DNA of 64,000 bases, taken from assembly GCF_023336735.1 (NCBI RefSeq), contig NZ_JAMBAQ010000001.1, forward strand, positions 202,971-266,970, read 5' to 3'. Positions 49,444 to 59,357 of this stretch are shown here, piece after piece. Position numbers and translations under genes: made by a program. The notes below the pieces were generated by a model. The model saw only the letters and a list, made by a program, of their open reading frames with translations. It was not told the DNA's origin and did not search any database. The stretch is from Moraxella oculi. GTDB lineage: Bacteria > Pseudomonadota > Gammaproteobacteria > Pseudomonadales > Moraxellaceae. Position 1 is the first letter of the stretch. The number at the start of each line of letters is the position of its first letter.

Positions 49444-51256
49444 GTTGCACCGCCTTTTTTTGTTGGCTTTGTTCATGTGATGCTGACAAGTCATGGACGA
49501 CATCAAAAACTCCCGTCCTGTCATGCGTCACCCAAATCACGGTCTTGCCAACACTCACACGACATAATAACGCCTTGATCTTTTCTGCCGTCTCACTATC
49601 CAAATGCTCGGTCGGCTCATCAAGCAGCCAAACTTTGGCATCTTGAAGCAATAACTGGGCAATCGCAAGGCGTTGACCCTGACCGCCAGACAGGCCACCG
49701 CCACGCTCTGATAATATGGTATGAATACCATCTGGCAAGTGATGAACGACCTGCCAAAGCCCCACTTCTTTTAAGACCGCCATCAAATCCTCATCGGTCG
49801 CATTTGGCTGAACAAGTCGTAAATTATCGGCGATGGATATGGGCAATAACGGTACTGTTTGGGATAAATGACCAAACTGAGTGCGTAATTTTGCCAAATC
49901 AATCTCATCATAGCGTGCCGAAACATCATCTGTTCTGATGATGACATCGCCTTCAAAATCACCAAAACCCAATAAGATTTGTAAAATGGTGGATTTGCCT
50001 ACGCCACTAGCCCCCACCAAAGCAGTCCGTTTACCAGCATCGAAATGCAGGGTTATTGGCGCAAGTCTGATCCGACCATCATCACCAAATGCCGTCAAAT
50101 TTTTAAGCTCAAAACTTGGTGCACAGTCGAGTTTTACTACCACATCGCCCGTACGCCCTCCTTTAAAATTAAGCATGGGTGCAATCGCCTTGGCACACGC
50201 TACCGCTTGTCCTTTGACATGATATTCTGCCCCCAATCGTCGAAGCGGTGCATAAAACTCAGGAACAAGCAGCAGAATAAACAACGCCGTGCCATAGCTT
50301 GTCAGTACCTGCCCCTTACCCCACGGTAAAATTCCCATCAAGCCAAAGCCTAAGTACACCGCCACCAATGCAATGGATAAGGCGGATAAGAATTCAAGTA
50401 CTGCACTATTTAAAAAGGCGATTTTTAACACATCCATCGTACGCTTGCGATAATTTTGCGAACTCAACTCAATATCTGATAACGCAATGTCCACCGCCCC
50501 GAGTCGTGACAAGGTATTCACCCCACGAATCCAGTCTAAGAATCGCCCCCCAAGTTGCGCTAAGGCGTCCATCTGCTCACGACTTTTACGAGCAGTCGCC
50601 ATACCAATAAACGCCATAAAAATCGGTACGAGCGGTGCAGTTAGTAACAAAATCACAGCCGCCGTCATGCTATAAAAAGCGACACAACCCGCCAGTATCA
50701 AGGGCGTGGTAACGGCAGTCATCTTTTGCACATGAAAGCGAGCATGACCAACCAAGTGGTCGGGCTCATCGATGATTTTACTTGCCAATGCCCCATCTGA
50801 TCCAAAATAACGCCTTGCCTGCCCAAGCTCACCCAGTTTAGCAAATAGGCGTTGCCTGAGTGATTGAGCGACTGACAAGCCTGCATGACTTAGCAAGAAA
50901 TCACGCCCATAGCCAATCGCAATGCGTATCATCAAACACAAGAAAAGTAATCCCAAGTTCAATAATAAACCACTACCCACCACCCTATCAGGGAGCGGTA
51001 CGCCCTGCACAAAACCACCAAGCCAGCCATCAAAAAGCCACACGAGCACACACGCCTGCCCCACCAGCACAATGACACTGGTAATATCAAGCAAGTAAGC
51101 CATCATCATGGCTTTTTTTACTGGAAGAAAAACCGCCTTTAAAAAAGCATTCGCCATAATGTCTTCTTGGGAGCGTCTGGGTTTTTTGCGTTTTGTAGTT
51201 GACGATGCTGATTGCTCTGCATGGTTCGATACGGTTGGGGTGATTGGCTCGGTCAT
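49436..51256 (-). CDS. cydD: Glutathione/cysteine ABC exporter subunit CydD
   Basis: Partner of CydC. 606 residues: N-terminal cytoplasmic stretch, membrane domain (about 45-330), then ATPase with Walker A LVGASGVGKSTIL, signature GLSGGQGQRLAIA and Walker B VWLLDEPTEHLD. First gene of the cydDC operon. The cydAB oxidase genes are not in this window. Confidence 0.93.
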   Translation of the reverse strand: MTEPITPTVSNHAEQSASSTTKRKKPRRSQEDIMANAFLKAVFLPVKKAMMMAYLLDITSVIVLVGQACVLVWLFDGWLGGFVQGVPLPDRVVGSGLLLNLGLLFLCLMIRIAIGYGRDFLLSHAGLSVAQSLRQRLFAKLGELGQARRYFGSDGALASKIIDEPDHLVGHARFHVQKMTAVTTPLILAGCVAFYSMTAAVILLLTAPLVPIFMAFIGMATARKSREQMDALAQLGGRFLDWIRGVNTLSRLGAVDIALSDIELSSQNYRKRTMDVLKIAFLNSAVLEFLSALSIALVAVYLGFGLMGILPWGKGQVLTSYGTALFILLLVPEFYAPLRRLGAEYHVKGQAVACAKAIAPMLNFKGGRTGDVVVKLDCAPSFELKNLTAFGDDGRIRLAPITLHFDAGKRTALVGASGVGKSTILQILLGFGDFEGDVIIRTDDVSARYDEIDLAKLRTQFGHLSQTVPLLPISIADNLRLVQPNATDEDLMAVLKEVGLWQVVHHLPDGIHTILSERGGGLSGGQGQRLAIAQLLLQDAKVWLLDEPTEHLDSETAEKIKALLCRVSVGKTVIWVTHDRTGVFDVVHDLSASHEQSQQKKAVQHG

Positions 51257-51420
51257 GGTATTATTATTGTTAAGATTTAGCGTTACATTATCGCTAAATT
51301 CAATGATAATTTCAAGGTAAAGATAACGCTCTGCAAGTCATGCCATCAAGACCATCACACTCATGCCATGCATCACACCATAATCATGCTGACGTTATCA
51401 AGCCACGCCTTTGAGCCGGA

Positions 51421-52110
51421 TTATTTTAGCTGTTTGATGCTGTCATTTAGCCATTCGTTTAGTGGCAAATCCCTTGTTATTGGTAAAAAATTACCTTTCA
51501 GCACATCACAAAAGCCATCACTACATAAGAGCAAACACTCGCCCGCTGTAGCTTGATCTTTTGCTGACTAGCCATCGTTACTGCTGACTCATCACCGAAT
51601 TCATCAACACAAAAATAACCTGTCAGTGCTCCATAACAGCTGGCATGATCGCTATCATCTGCCAAATCCTGTGCTTTTAGTTCATTAATAAAGCTATGAT
51701 CCTTGGTCAGGCAATACCAACCATTACGATATGAATACGCCCGACTGTCGCCCAAATGCTTAATCATCACGCTGTCATTATCAGTGTAGGCACACACCAG
51801 CGTACTACTACCACCATCAAAGCCCGCCTTATCCGCCAAATGTGTCATTTAGCCAATGTTGCAAACCGTCAAAATCCACCGCCCCTTGCTCATCATACAT
51901 GGTCTGCACAAGTTGAAGCAGCGTGCGTGATGTGATGTCTGACTTGGGGCTAACTGCCATGCCATCTGCCACCGCCACACAAAAATCATCGCATTCGCTA
52001 AGAGCTGAGATAACACCCTTATGCTGAGAAATCTTGGTATTGACAAGGACAGCGTCCTGTTGATATGGCATACCGCCACGCCAAGTTAGAGCTTGGATCT
52101 GCTAAGTCAT
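51421..52110 (-). pseudogene. PP2C-type Ser/Thr phosphatase gene, inactivated
   Basis: The original start is ATG 52110, with a strong Shine-Dalgarno (GGGAGAG) just upstream. Codon 3 is TAG (52102-52104); beyond it the frame reads QIQALTWRGGMPYQQDAVLV, a typical PP2C N-terminus. A metal-binding VADGMAV follows. A one-base shift occurs near 51832-51840, after which reading continues GFDGGSSTLV and HLGDSRAYSYRNG. A second shift near 51545-51565 restores LLCSDGFCDVL, the late PP2C metal motif. The frame ends at 51421. Intact members are about 230 residues and dephosphorylate Ser/Thr in regulatory systems. No partner kinase is nearby. Confidence 0.85.
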
Positions 52111-52164
52111 GTTCTCTCCCAATAGCCCAAAAATGGGCTATTTTATAAGACGATAAATTATTAT

Positions 52165-54237
52165 CTATGTAGAAATTTTCTCATTTAAAAGCTGAATCAT
52201 TTTTTCACCGTGTTCTTGAATGGTGTTTTTATCCCACGCCTTATGGGTAAACATCAGCAATTGCTTGATGCTGACAGACTGATGACGAGCAACATTGTCT
52301 TTATAGCCTGACTTTTTTTCATCGGGCATTCTGTTGTTTAATGATGAATTTTGGCTATGATTGATTAAGCACAGATTGCCAAAATTATTAAGAATTTTTC
52401 CATTCTCATCATCATTGTCTGATAATTTTTCGCCATTTATTGGATTTTGTGGATAATAATGCTCCACTGAATTTCTGGAAGTGAATTTAAATTCTTTTAA
52501 GAATTTTGATAAATCTACGCCTGTTTTAAAATTTTCATCATTTCGCCAACACCATTTGGCTTGCTTTTTCCACAAAATATAATCCAATCGGTTAAAGATA
52601 AAATTCTCAACAGCGGTGCCTTGATGTAAAAAATCACAATTTTTAACAGGTTTCCACTCATCGCCACTCCGATAAATAATGTCAAAATAGTCATCGCCCT
52701 TACTACTTTTATCACTCGCATAATTATAAAAGCGATTAAAATAAAACTTGTCGCACAGCTCTTCCAAAAACTTAATATGCTCATTGGCAGGCAACTTAAA
52801 CGCACAGCCATTCGCCTCGTGTTTTTCCAGCTTTTTTCGACTTTCATCATTTAGCCATTTTAGATAGGCAAATAGCCAATATTTATAGTTTCTGGCTGGA
52901 AATGAGTAATGAAACATGGTTTGTAGCATAATAATTTTAGAGTTTTCTTTATCAAAAGTATTTCTAAAATCATTTTTTTTATCTTTTTTGAGCCATTGAT
53001 AAGTATAGATACGCCAATCATCCTTGCTTTCACGCCCATCATGCTTAATCACATGGCGGTCAAACAGCACCCGCACATTTAACAAATGCACGGCAAACGC
53101 TTTAATGCCAGCAACATCACCAAATAAACCAGATTTCTCAAACTGCTGAATTAAGTTTTTCTCATCTAAGCGATAAACCCTATCATCTTTATCTATACCA
53201 CCATCTTTTATGTCTTTTAAAAATAAATACAACACCTGTGATAAAAAGTTTGGAAAATCAATGATGGAAGTAAAACGCTCCCCATCACCTTTTTGATTGT
53301 CATCACTACTAAAAATTATTTTCTTTTTTTGTAAAATATTCTCTAAAGTAGGCATATTTTCAGTTGGAACCGTACTACTTGATTCTATACTCTCTTGATT
53401 CTCTTTCGATTTATCATCAGTTTTTTTAAAATAAACTGTTTTATATTTATCTCGCAACTTGTTAAACTTATCCAATTGATAAAAAGCAAAATATTCTCCT
53501 ACATCTATTTTTTTACCACTCTCATCTATTTTATCATTGGGGAAAAATAAAGCGTCTCGCAATTTAGGCTCAAAAGATGACACCGCATAACGACTCATGT
53601 CCGAACAAGCATTCCAAATGGCAGAGAAAATCGCTCTGTCATCAACATCTAGCTTACTCATCAATTTTGCCTTGATGACTTCGTGCTGTTCTAATTGCTC
53701 GCCACGGTTATTCATGCGTTCAAAATATTGATTTAGGTCAGCATTGTCGGGCAGTTCTACTTGCATGATTTGAACATTTTCCCAATTGACTTGCCAATCT
53801 TTTATATCAAATAGACTGTCTTTATTCTTAATCAGATAATTATAAACTTTGGCAATTTGACTCTCGCTAGTTAATTCGCCTTGTTTCTCAATGATATTAT
53901 TAAGTTCATCGCTTGAATTTTGGCGATGTTCAAAGGCAAGATTTAGATTAAAGTTTTCGCCCAGTACCGATAAAATCAAAAACAGCGTGGTCAATCTTTG
54001 TTGCCCATCAATGACTTCAAAATCATTATCTGCACGCTTTTTAACCGTCAAAGCCCCAAGATAATAATTGTTGCCATCATGATTTTTGATGTCGTTAATC
54101 AGCTGAACTACTTCTTCTATGTCCCACGCATAATTACGCTGATAAATGGGAATGATATAGTGATTATTGCCATCAAAAAGTTTTTTGACGGATAAATATT
54201 CAATTGCATTGTTATCATTGTTAGATTGGTTGGTCAT
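52165..54237 (-). CDS. DUF262 protein with C-terminal DUF1524 (HNH) nuclease domain
   Basis: A 690-residue protein of the GmrSD type IV restriction superfamily layout. The N-terminal DUF262 domain has IPIYQRNYAW (29-38) and the ParB-like nucleotide motif DGQQRLTTL (77-85), then FERMNNRGEQLEQHEVIKAKLM. The C-terminal DUF1524 domain has the His-Me finger motif VEHYYPQNP (His593), FGNLCLINHSQNSSLNN and a final GYKDN. Start chosen at ATG 54237, with GGAGA five bases upstream, rather than ATG 54249, which overlaps the upstream stop (TAATG). Second gene of a tight two-gene operon. AT-rich compared with the neighbours. Confidence 0.85.
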   Translation of the reverse strand: MTNQSNNDNNAIEYLSVKKLFDGNNHYIIPIYQRNYAWDIEEVVQLINDIKNHDGNNYYLGALTVKKRADNDFEVIDGQQRLTTLFLILSVLGENFNLNLAFEHRQNSSDELNNIIEKQGELTSESQIAKVYNYLIKNKDSLFDIKDWQVNWENVQIMQVELPDNADLNQYFERMNNRGEQLEQHEVIKAKLMSKLDVDDRAIFSAIWNACSDMSRYAVSSFEPKLRDALFFPNDKIDESGKKIDVGEYFAFYQLDKFNKLRDKYKTVYFKKTDDKSKENQESIESSSTVPTENMPTLENILQKKKIIFSSDDNQKGDGERFTSIIDFPNFLSQVLYLFLKDIKDGGIDKDDRVYRLDEKNLIQQFEKSGLFGDVAGIKAFAVHLLNVRVLFDRHVIKHDGRESKDDWRIYTYQWLKKDKKNDFRNTFDKENSKIIMLQTMFHYSFPARNYKYWLFAYLKWLNDESRKKLEKHEANGCAFKLPANEHIKFLEELCDKFYFNRFYNYASDKSSKGDDYFDIIYRSGDEWKPVKNCDFLHQGTAVENFIFNRLDYILWKKQAKWCWRNDENFKTGVDLSKFLKEFKFTSRNSVEHYYPQNPINGEKLSDNDDENGKILNNFGNLCLINHSQNSSLNNRMPDEKKSGYKDNVARHQSVSIKQLLMFTHKAWDKNTIQEHGEKMIQLLNEKIST

Positions 54238-54248
54238 TGTATTCTCCA

Positions 54249-55589
54249 TTAGTTGCTAGTAAACTCTTTTAAAAAGGGCATTAAATACCCATCAGCACTT
54301 TTAAAATCGTGCTTAACTTTTGCTATTCTAAAATTTAATATCTCATCGGCTCTTTGGGCAAGGCAAATGGTATGATATAGGCTATTTAGTTCGGTTTGCT
54401 CAATGTCTTTATAACCAAAATCTTTCATGGCATAATTTTCAATGGTGGCAAATGAAATCCTAGTTTGACTCAATCTGAGGCAATATACCCATTGGGCAAT
54501 TTTTCTAACCGCTTGTTCAAGCCCATAATCGCCAAATTTATCATAATATGCCATGACCATAATGCGAAACAGCGTAAATAGATAAAAATCACCCACTCGT
54601 CCAGTATTGGCTTGCAAAGTTTTAAATAAAGGTTTAGGCTCTTTCCTTTCATCATCTTTGGCTTGAATGGTCATGCAGATTTTTTCATTATTTACCTTGC
54701 CATTGTCGCCAAACAATTCATCATACAGACAGCGATAATAAAAGATGTATTCAAAAAATCCATCGCCATCAATAAAGGTCATCGCCATATCATTGTACCG
54801 TGCTTGACCCAATGCACGATTTGGATAGTTTTTTTGTTCGTCTTTATTCAAGCCTTGAAAGGTATTGATGTTGTCTTTAATGAACTTTTCACCGTGTTGA
54901 AACTTTTTCCAGCGGCGATGACGATACAAAATATCATTCATAATCAATTTTAGCGATATTGGGTGCGTTACCGCATGCTCCCATTCTGCAACGGTTGTAT
55001 TTATTTTTAGATTGGATTCGCCTTGCATATGCCTTAAATGATACGCCTTTAACAAATCATAGGCTTCCAAACTTTTGCCACGAGAGTTTTGCGAATCAAA
55101 ATACTGAAAGGCTTCATCAATGTCGGTTAAAATAACAGTTGCAAAGGTGCATTTGCCAAGGATAAAGTTCTTAAAATCATCACCAAGCCTCAAATCTGCC
55201 ACATAGCTTTTTAGATACTCATAATTTTGCTTGATATGCTCAACACTTTGACTGTGGTTGAATTTATTGTTAAGAAAATTAGGTTCGCCAAATGGATTTT
55301 TATTGCCATTTAATACATATAGCAATAAAAACAAGCTGGTCAGTCGCTGTTGCCCGTCTACGATGTCATATTCATCTTTACCTTCATCTTTATGCAAGAC
55401 AATTACACCCAAACGACATTCTTGATTTGCATCCTTTTCCTTTATAAAATAAGAATAAATATCATCAACAAGCTGTTTGATGTGCTTGGTTTGCCATTTA
55501 TAGGGGCGTTGGTAATCAGGAATGGTTAGCTGATATTCAAACATCTTATTGATGGTTTTGATACTAACCTTTTCATCACTTTTGGTCAT
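54249..55589 (-). CDS. DUF262 protein, first gene of the paired operon
   Basis: A 446-residue protein. DUF262 motifs: IPDYQRPYKW (23-32), DGQQRLTSL (78-86) and FDSQNSRGKSLEAYDLLKAYHL. The C-terminal half is helical and charged, and I see no DUF1524 HNH motif, so it lacks the nuclease half. A strong GGGAG precedes the ATG at 55589. Its stop codon shares a base with an ATG of the downstream gene. The pair could form a nucleotide-sensing and nuclease complex. Confidence 0.85.
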   Translation of the reverse strand: MTKSDEKVSIKTINKMFEYQLTIPDYQRPYKWQTKHIKQLVDDIYSYFIKEKDANQECRLGVIVLHKDEGKDEYDIVDGQQRLTSLFLLLYVLNGNKNPFGEPNFLNNKFNHSQSVEHIKQNYEYLKSYVADLRLGDDFKNFILGKCTFATVILTDIDEAFQYFDSQNSRGKSLEAYDLLKAYHLRHMQGESNLKINTTVAEWEHAVTHPISLKLIMNDILYRHRRWKKFQHGEKFIKDNINTFQGLNKDEQKNYPNRALGQARYNDMAMTFIDGDGFFEYIFYYRCLYDELFGDNGKVNNEKICMTIQAKDDERKEPKPLFKTLQANTGRVGDFYLFTLFRIMVMAYYDKFGDYGLEQAVRKIAQWVYCLRLSQTRISFATIENYAMKDFGYKDIEQTELNSLYHTICLAQRADEILNFRIAKVKHDFKSADGYLMPFLKEFTSN

Positions 55590-55994
55590 AATAACTCCCT
55601 GGGATTGTATGGTTTTGGGGTTTGGCTATGCGGTACTTACTCGATAATAGGTATTATTGCACATTACTACGATAACCCTATAAGGCTTTCCAGCCCCAAG
55701 TTTTTGCTGTTTTTTACTTATACATGCAGGACTTGACTACATCATCTTGCTCTAACATTACACAAAAAACCGTTCGCCCTAAGCTATGTCTGTGGGTGAA
55801 GCGGTTTTTTGTTATGGGTAGGTATAGCTCACCACGGATGAAAAACCTTTGTTGTATTTTGAGCGGATTGACTATAAATATCTAGTAAATGTATTTCTCA
55901 GACACGCTGCGTCTTGCACAAAGTATCTTATTGAACAATGCCAATTATATTAAAGTTCAAATTTATTCTTGTCAAACAACAACCTTGCATAAAA
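55590..55994. other. Intergenic region between the DUF262 operon and fumC
   Basis: No gene found. A 6-bp palindrome ATAATA-GG-TATTAT (55644-55657) lies about 60 bases upstream of the DUF262 operon and could be an operator. A hairpin lies at 55764-55810. The rest is unassigned, possibly old mobile DNA. Confidence 0.4.
55764..55810. terminator. Hairpin with A/T flanks, probable bidirectional terminator
   Basis: AAAAAACCG-TTCGCCC pairs with GGGTGAAGCGGTTTTTT (one bulge, one G-U pair), with a 14-nt loop. No gene on either strand ends right next to it, so its origin is unclear. Confidence 0.6.
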
Positions 55995-56022
55995 AAATAA
56001 GGGCAATCACTCGCCCTTATTT
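55991..56022 (-). terminator. Terminator of fumC
   Basis: Minus strand AAATAAGGGC / GCCCTTATTT with an 8-nt loop and seven T residues, 20 bases past the fumC stop. Confidence 0.85.
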
Positions 56023-56041
56023 ACATACCCTTGATTTTTGG

Positions 56042-57433
56042 TTACTTCGGTGCAACCATGTCTTCTGGTCGTACCCATTCATCAAATTCTTGCTCGGTTA
56101 GTAATCCAAGCTCCACCGCCACTTGTTTTAGGGTTTTATTTTCTTTATAAGCGGTTTTGGCAATTTTAGCAGCATTTTCATAGCCTACATGACGGTTTAG
56201 GGCAGTTACCAGCATGAGTGAATTGTGCAAAAAGTAATCAATCTTTTCGAGATTTGGTTCAATGCCTACCGCACAGTTATCGTTAAAGCTGTTGCAAGCG
56301 TCCGCAAGCAGGCGAATCGATTGGAGTAGATTATAACCGATGACAGGCATGAAGACATTAAGCTCAAAATTACCGCTCGCCCCTGCCATGTTTATCGTTA
56401 CATCGTTGCCCATGACCTGAGCGACCACCATGGTCATTGCCTCTGACTGGGTAGGATTTACTTTGCCTGGCATGATGGATGATCCTGGCTCATTCTCAGG
56501 AATGGTAATCTCACCCAAACCACATCGAGGACCACTAGATAACCAGCGTACATCATTGGCAATTTTATTCAGACTGACTGCCAAAGTCTTTAACGCCCCT
56601 GATGCAAACACTTCAGCATCACGGCTTGCCAACGCTTCAAATTTATTAGGAGCAGTTATGAAGGGCAATCCTGTCAATTCGCTAATTTTTTGGGCAGATT
56701 TGACCGCATAATCAGGATGGCTGTTTAGCCCTGTCCCCACGGCTGTTCCGCCAAGTGGCAACTGATACAAGCCTTGCAAAGCGTTGTCAATTCTTACCAG
56801 TGCCAAATCAAGCTGTGCCACATAACCGCTAAATTCTTGTCCTAGGGTAAGAGGTGTGGCATCTTGCAAATGGGTGCGTCCGATTTTGACGATGCCTGCA
56901 AAATCGGCAGATTTTTTGGCAAGCGTATCACGCAACGCCTTGATGGCAGGGATAAGCGAGCGGTTGATCTCAACCGCTACTGCCACCCGAATGGCGGAGG
57001 GGAAGCTGTCGTTGGTGGATTGGGCGTGGTTGACATGGTCATTAGGGTGGATGGGCTTATAAGTACCTTTTGGATTGCCTGCGATTTCATTGGCTCGGTT
57101 GGCGATGACTTCGTTCATGTTCATATTAGACTGAGTGCCAGAGCCTGTCTGCCACACGACAAGCGGAAATTGGTCGACAAGCCCGCCTGCAATCACTTCA
57201 TCACATGCCTGCACAATCAAATCACGCTGACTACCCTCAATCCGTCCAAGCCCTGCATTGGTCAAAGCAGCAGCTTTTTTGACGGTTGCCATAGCGACAA
57301 TGAGTGGTCGTGGCAAGGTCTCACCACCGATTTTAAAATTTTCACGGCTACGCTGAGTTTGAGCTCCAAAATAGGCATCGGCAGGGACTTGCACTTCGCC
57401 CATGGTGTCTTTTTCAATACGAAAGTCGGTCAT
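56042..57433 (-). CDS. fumC: Fumarate hydratase class II
   Basis: TCA-cycle fumarase of 463 residues, oxygen-stable and iron-free. The fumarase/aspartase signature [17 protein letters not shown] is complete. Other matches include [13 protein letters not shown] and [14 protein letters not shown]. Start chosen at ATG 57433 because AAGGA stands six bases before it; the ATG two codons earlier would sit directly against that site. Single gene. Confidence 0.97.
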   Translation of the reverse strand: MTDFRIEKDTMGEVQVPADAYFGAQTQRSRENFKIGGETLPRPLIVAMATVKKAAALTNAGLGRIEGSQRDLIVQACDEVIAGGLVDQFPLVVWQTGSGTQSNMNMNEVIANRANEIAGNPKGTYKPIHPNDHVNHAQSTNDSFPSAIRVAVAVEINRSLIPAIKALRDTLAKKSADFAGIVKIGRTHLQDATPLTLGQEFSGYVAQLDLALVRIDNALQGLYQLPLGGTAVGTGLNSHPDYAVKSAQKISELTGLPFITAPNKFEALASRDAEVFASGALKTLAVSLNKIANDVRWLSSGPRCGLGEITIPENEPGSSIMPGKVNPTQSEAMTMVVAQVMGNDVTINMAGASGNFELNVFMPVIGYNLLQSIRLLADACNSFNDNCAVGIEPNLEKIDYFLHNSLMLVTALNRHVGYENAAKIAKTAYKENKTLKQVAVELGLLTEQEFDEWVRPEDMVAPK

Positions 57434-57547
57434 AAACATTCCTTTTAAAGTGAAAAACTTGTTACAATACCAAATTAAAGAACCTTAATATATCACTATT
57501 AGCATCAATTATCAATCACTAATCATTATCATTATCATAGGAAACAC

Positions 57548-58111
57548 ATGAATAGCATCGCCTTTCGCAAAACCCTTCGCAAACAGCGTAGAAATCTCAC
57601 CCCCAGACAGCGGCAGCATTCAGCAACACTGGCAAGCCTGCATTTGATCAAACTTGCCAAGCTCCTACCAAAACATGCCAAAATTGGGGTTTATCTGGAT
57701 GATTTTGGTGAGTTACCCACTGGAGCGATTATCAAATTTTGCCAAAAACATGACTTCACACCCTATTTGCCCATCACTCACCCTAACAAACCCTTGATGT
57801 TTGCACCAATTTTTTATCAAATAGGCAAAACCCCTCTAAAAAATCATTCGCTTGGCATGAAAGAACCATTTCCCAAAAACACCGTACATGCCCATCGACT
57901 TGATTGTATCATTTGTCCCTTAGTAGCAGTGGATAAGTCAGGCAATCGACTGGGTATGGGCGGTGGATTTTATGACCGCACATTTGCCAAATTTCACGGC
58001 TTAAAAGTAGGTTGGTGCTATGACTTTCAGGTGGTGGAAAGCTTGGCAGTGAACGACTGGGATCAGGGCGTGGATTTGGTGATAACAGATCAGAGGGTAA
58101 TGAGATTTTAG
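57548..58111 (+). CDS. fau: 5-formyltetrahydrofolate cyclo-ligase
   Basis: Converts 5-formyl-THF to 5,10-methenyl-THF. 187 residues; the ATP/substrate motif GNRLGMGGGFYDRTF and an N-terminal FRKTLRKQRRNLTPRQR stretch are typical (YgfA/MTHFS). In many Gammaproteobacteria it is linked to 6S RNA and zapA; I do not see either here. Divergent from fumC. Confidence 0.93.
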   Translation: MNSIAFRKTLRKQRRNLTPRQRQHSATLASLHLIKLAKLLPKHAKIGVYLDDFGELPTGAIIKFCQKHDFTPYLPITHPNKPLMFAPIFYQIGKTPLKNHSLGMKEPFPKNTVHAHRLDCIICPLVAVDKSGNRLGMGGGFYDRTFAKFHGLKVGWCYDFQVVESLAVNDWDQGVDLVITDQRVMRF

Positions 58112-58203
58112 CCAGTGTATACAAAAAACATTGATACCATACATTTTGTTAAGCAAAAGAAATATCTGGCAGGATTATAACCAAACCTCAATAAAAACAG
58201 TAC

Positions 58204-58938
58204 ATGACATTCATCAATAGCAACCATATCCAACCTTTTCTGACCTATTCATCAGACCTACGCAAGCAAGTCATGCGCTCACACAATGAATATGGCTGGA
58301 GCTACCCTGATGCTTACCAGCATGAACGAACCCACCGTCTCAATTGTAGTCGATCAGGCATCCAACACGCCTTAAAGCGACTGGATATATCTCAAAAAGA
58401 CACTGGATTACCCTAAAGTTTGTTTGCTTAGAACCATTGATTACTTAATCAAACTAAAAGCATATCAAGCTTGTGACATCCCACCGTTTACATGGGTGAG
58501 AGCGGTTTTGAACAACATACAGACCCTATGGCTATGCCCCTATTGGTGAACGGTGCTTAGTCAACCATAACTGGCAAACTAAAAAAGAACCAATGTCATT
58601 GGAGCATTGTATGGCAGAACCTTATTCGCCATCGATTACTTTGAGCAAAACATCAATACCGACGGCATATACGATTGGTGCAAGCATTCGCTAATTCCAA
58701 AACTAAAGAAAAAATGTGTCATCGTGATGGATAATGCCAGTTTCCATAAGTCTAAACGCATCCAAAAAATTATTAAACGGGCATGGTCATCGGTTATTGT
58801 TCTTACCACCTTATGGTCAACAGTATGATCCCATTGAAAAAAGCGGGCTCATACAAAGGCGGTGAGAGGCAAACTGCTTGAAGGTGATTTACCTAAGCTA
58901 TTTAGGCAGGTGGCATGTGCTAATTTTATTTTGGCTTA
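58204..58938 (+). pseudogene. IS630-family transposase remnant
   Basis: Pieces in several frames make a DDE transposase. The 5' part is MTFINSNHIQPFLTYSSD with a helix-turn-helix (RSHNEYGWSYPDAYQHERTH). The middle pieces contain GESGFEQHT, PYGYAPIGERCLVNHNWQTKK, TNVIGALYGRTLFAIDYF and the second Asp motif CVIVMDNASFHKS. The last piece reads LLFLPPYGQQYDPIEK. At least four frameshifts separate them, so it is inactive. Clear terminal inverted repeats were not found. Confidence 0.8.
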
Positions 58939-58989
58939 GCTGTATAAAACAAATTAGCTAAACTGGAAAAATCCTACAACAGAGATTAA

Positions 58990-59256
58990 AAGCAAGCATT
59001 CAATAGCGAACTGTATAACCAACCACCAAAAGACCCTGCGAGCGAAATTAAATATCGCCCTAGCGTTCAAGAATTGGCTGATGATAACATTATCCAAACG
59101 GAACAAGCAAATAACCGAACCGATTTTGAACAGCAAAAAGAACCAGATAGGGATGGAAATAGGGGTTTTGAAATTGCGTTGTCACAGATGCCTAAAATTA
59201 AATTGGTAAGTGGTGTAACTTTGGCTACTTTTCCAAAAACTCTCTTGCTTATCTGA
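58990..59256 (+). pseudogene. Orphan 3' gene fragment
   Basis: An open frame without a start (stop at 58987-58989, ending TGA 59254-59256) that would encode QAFNSELYNQPPKDPASEIKY... ending LATFPKTLLLI. The composition looks protein-like (no low complexity), but I do not recognise the family. It lies between the transposase remnant and the haemagglutinin gene; its last bases hold the haemagglutinin promoter's -35. Possibly the tail of a gene truncated by the IS. Confidence 0.35.
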
Positions 59257-59273
59257 TTTTAATCAAGTAAAAT
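59245..59273 (+). promoter_or_regulatory. Probable promoter of the haemagglutinin gene
   Basis: TTGCTT, an exact 17-base spacer, TAAAAT. The leader is about 80 bases and includes a C6 tract (59341-59346) just before the AAGGA ribosome-binding site. Confidence 0.5.
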
Positions 59274-59357
59274 CGTAACTCTTATAAAACACCCTTCATT
59301 CTTAATTCATTCATTGGTAGATGGACATCTAACTAAATCACCCCCCAAGGAACCACC

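Noticed and set aside
52072..52164. Separate small gene in front of the PP2C remnant
   Set aside because: The ATG and ribosome-binding site there are the original start of the PP2C gene, interrupted by TAG at codon 3.
55889..56101. 70-codon plus-strand frame
   Set aside because: Runs across the fumC terminator into antisense of fumC.
57433..57443. Start of fumC two codons further upstream
   Set aside because: The AAGGA site would touch that ATG; spacing suits the ATG at 57433.
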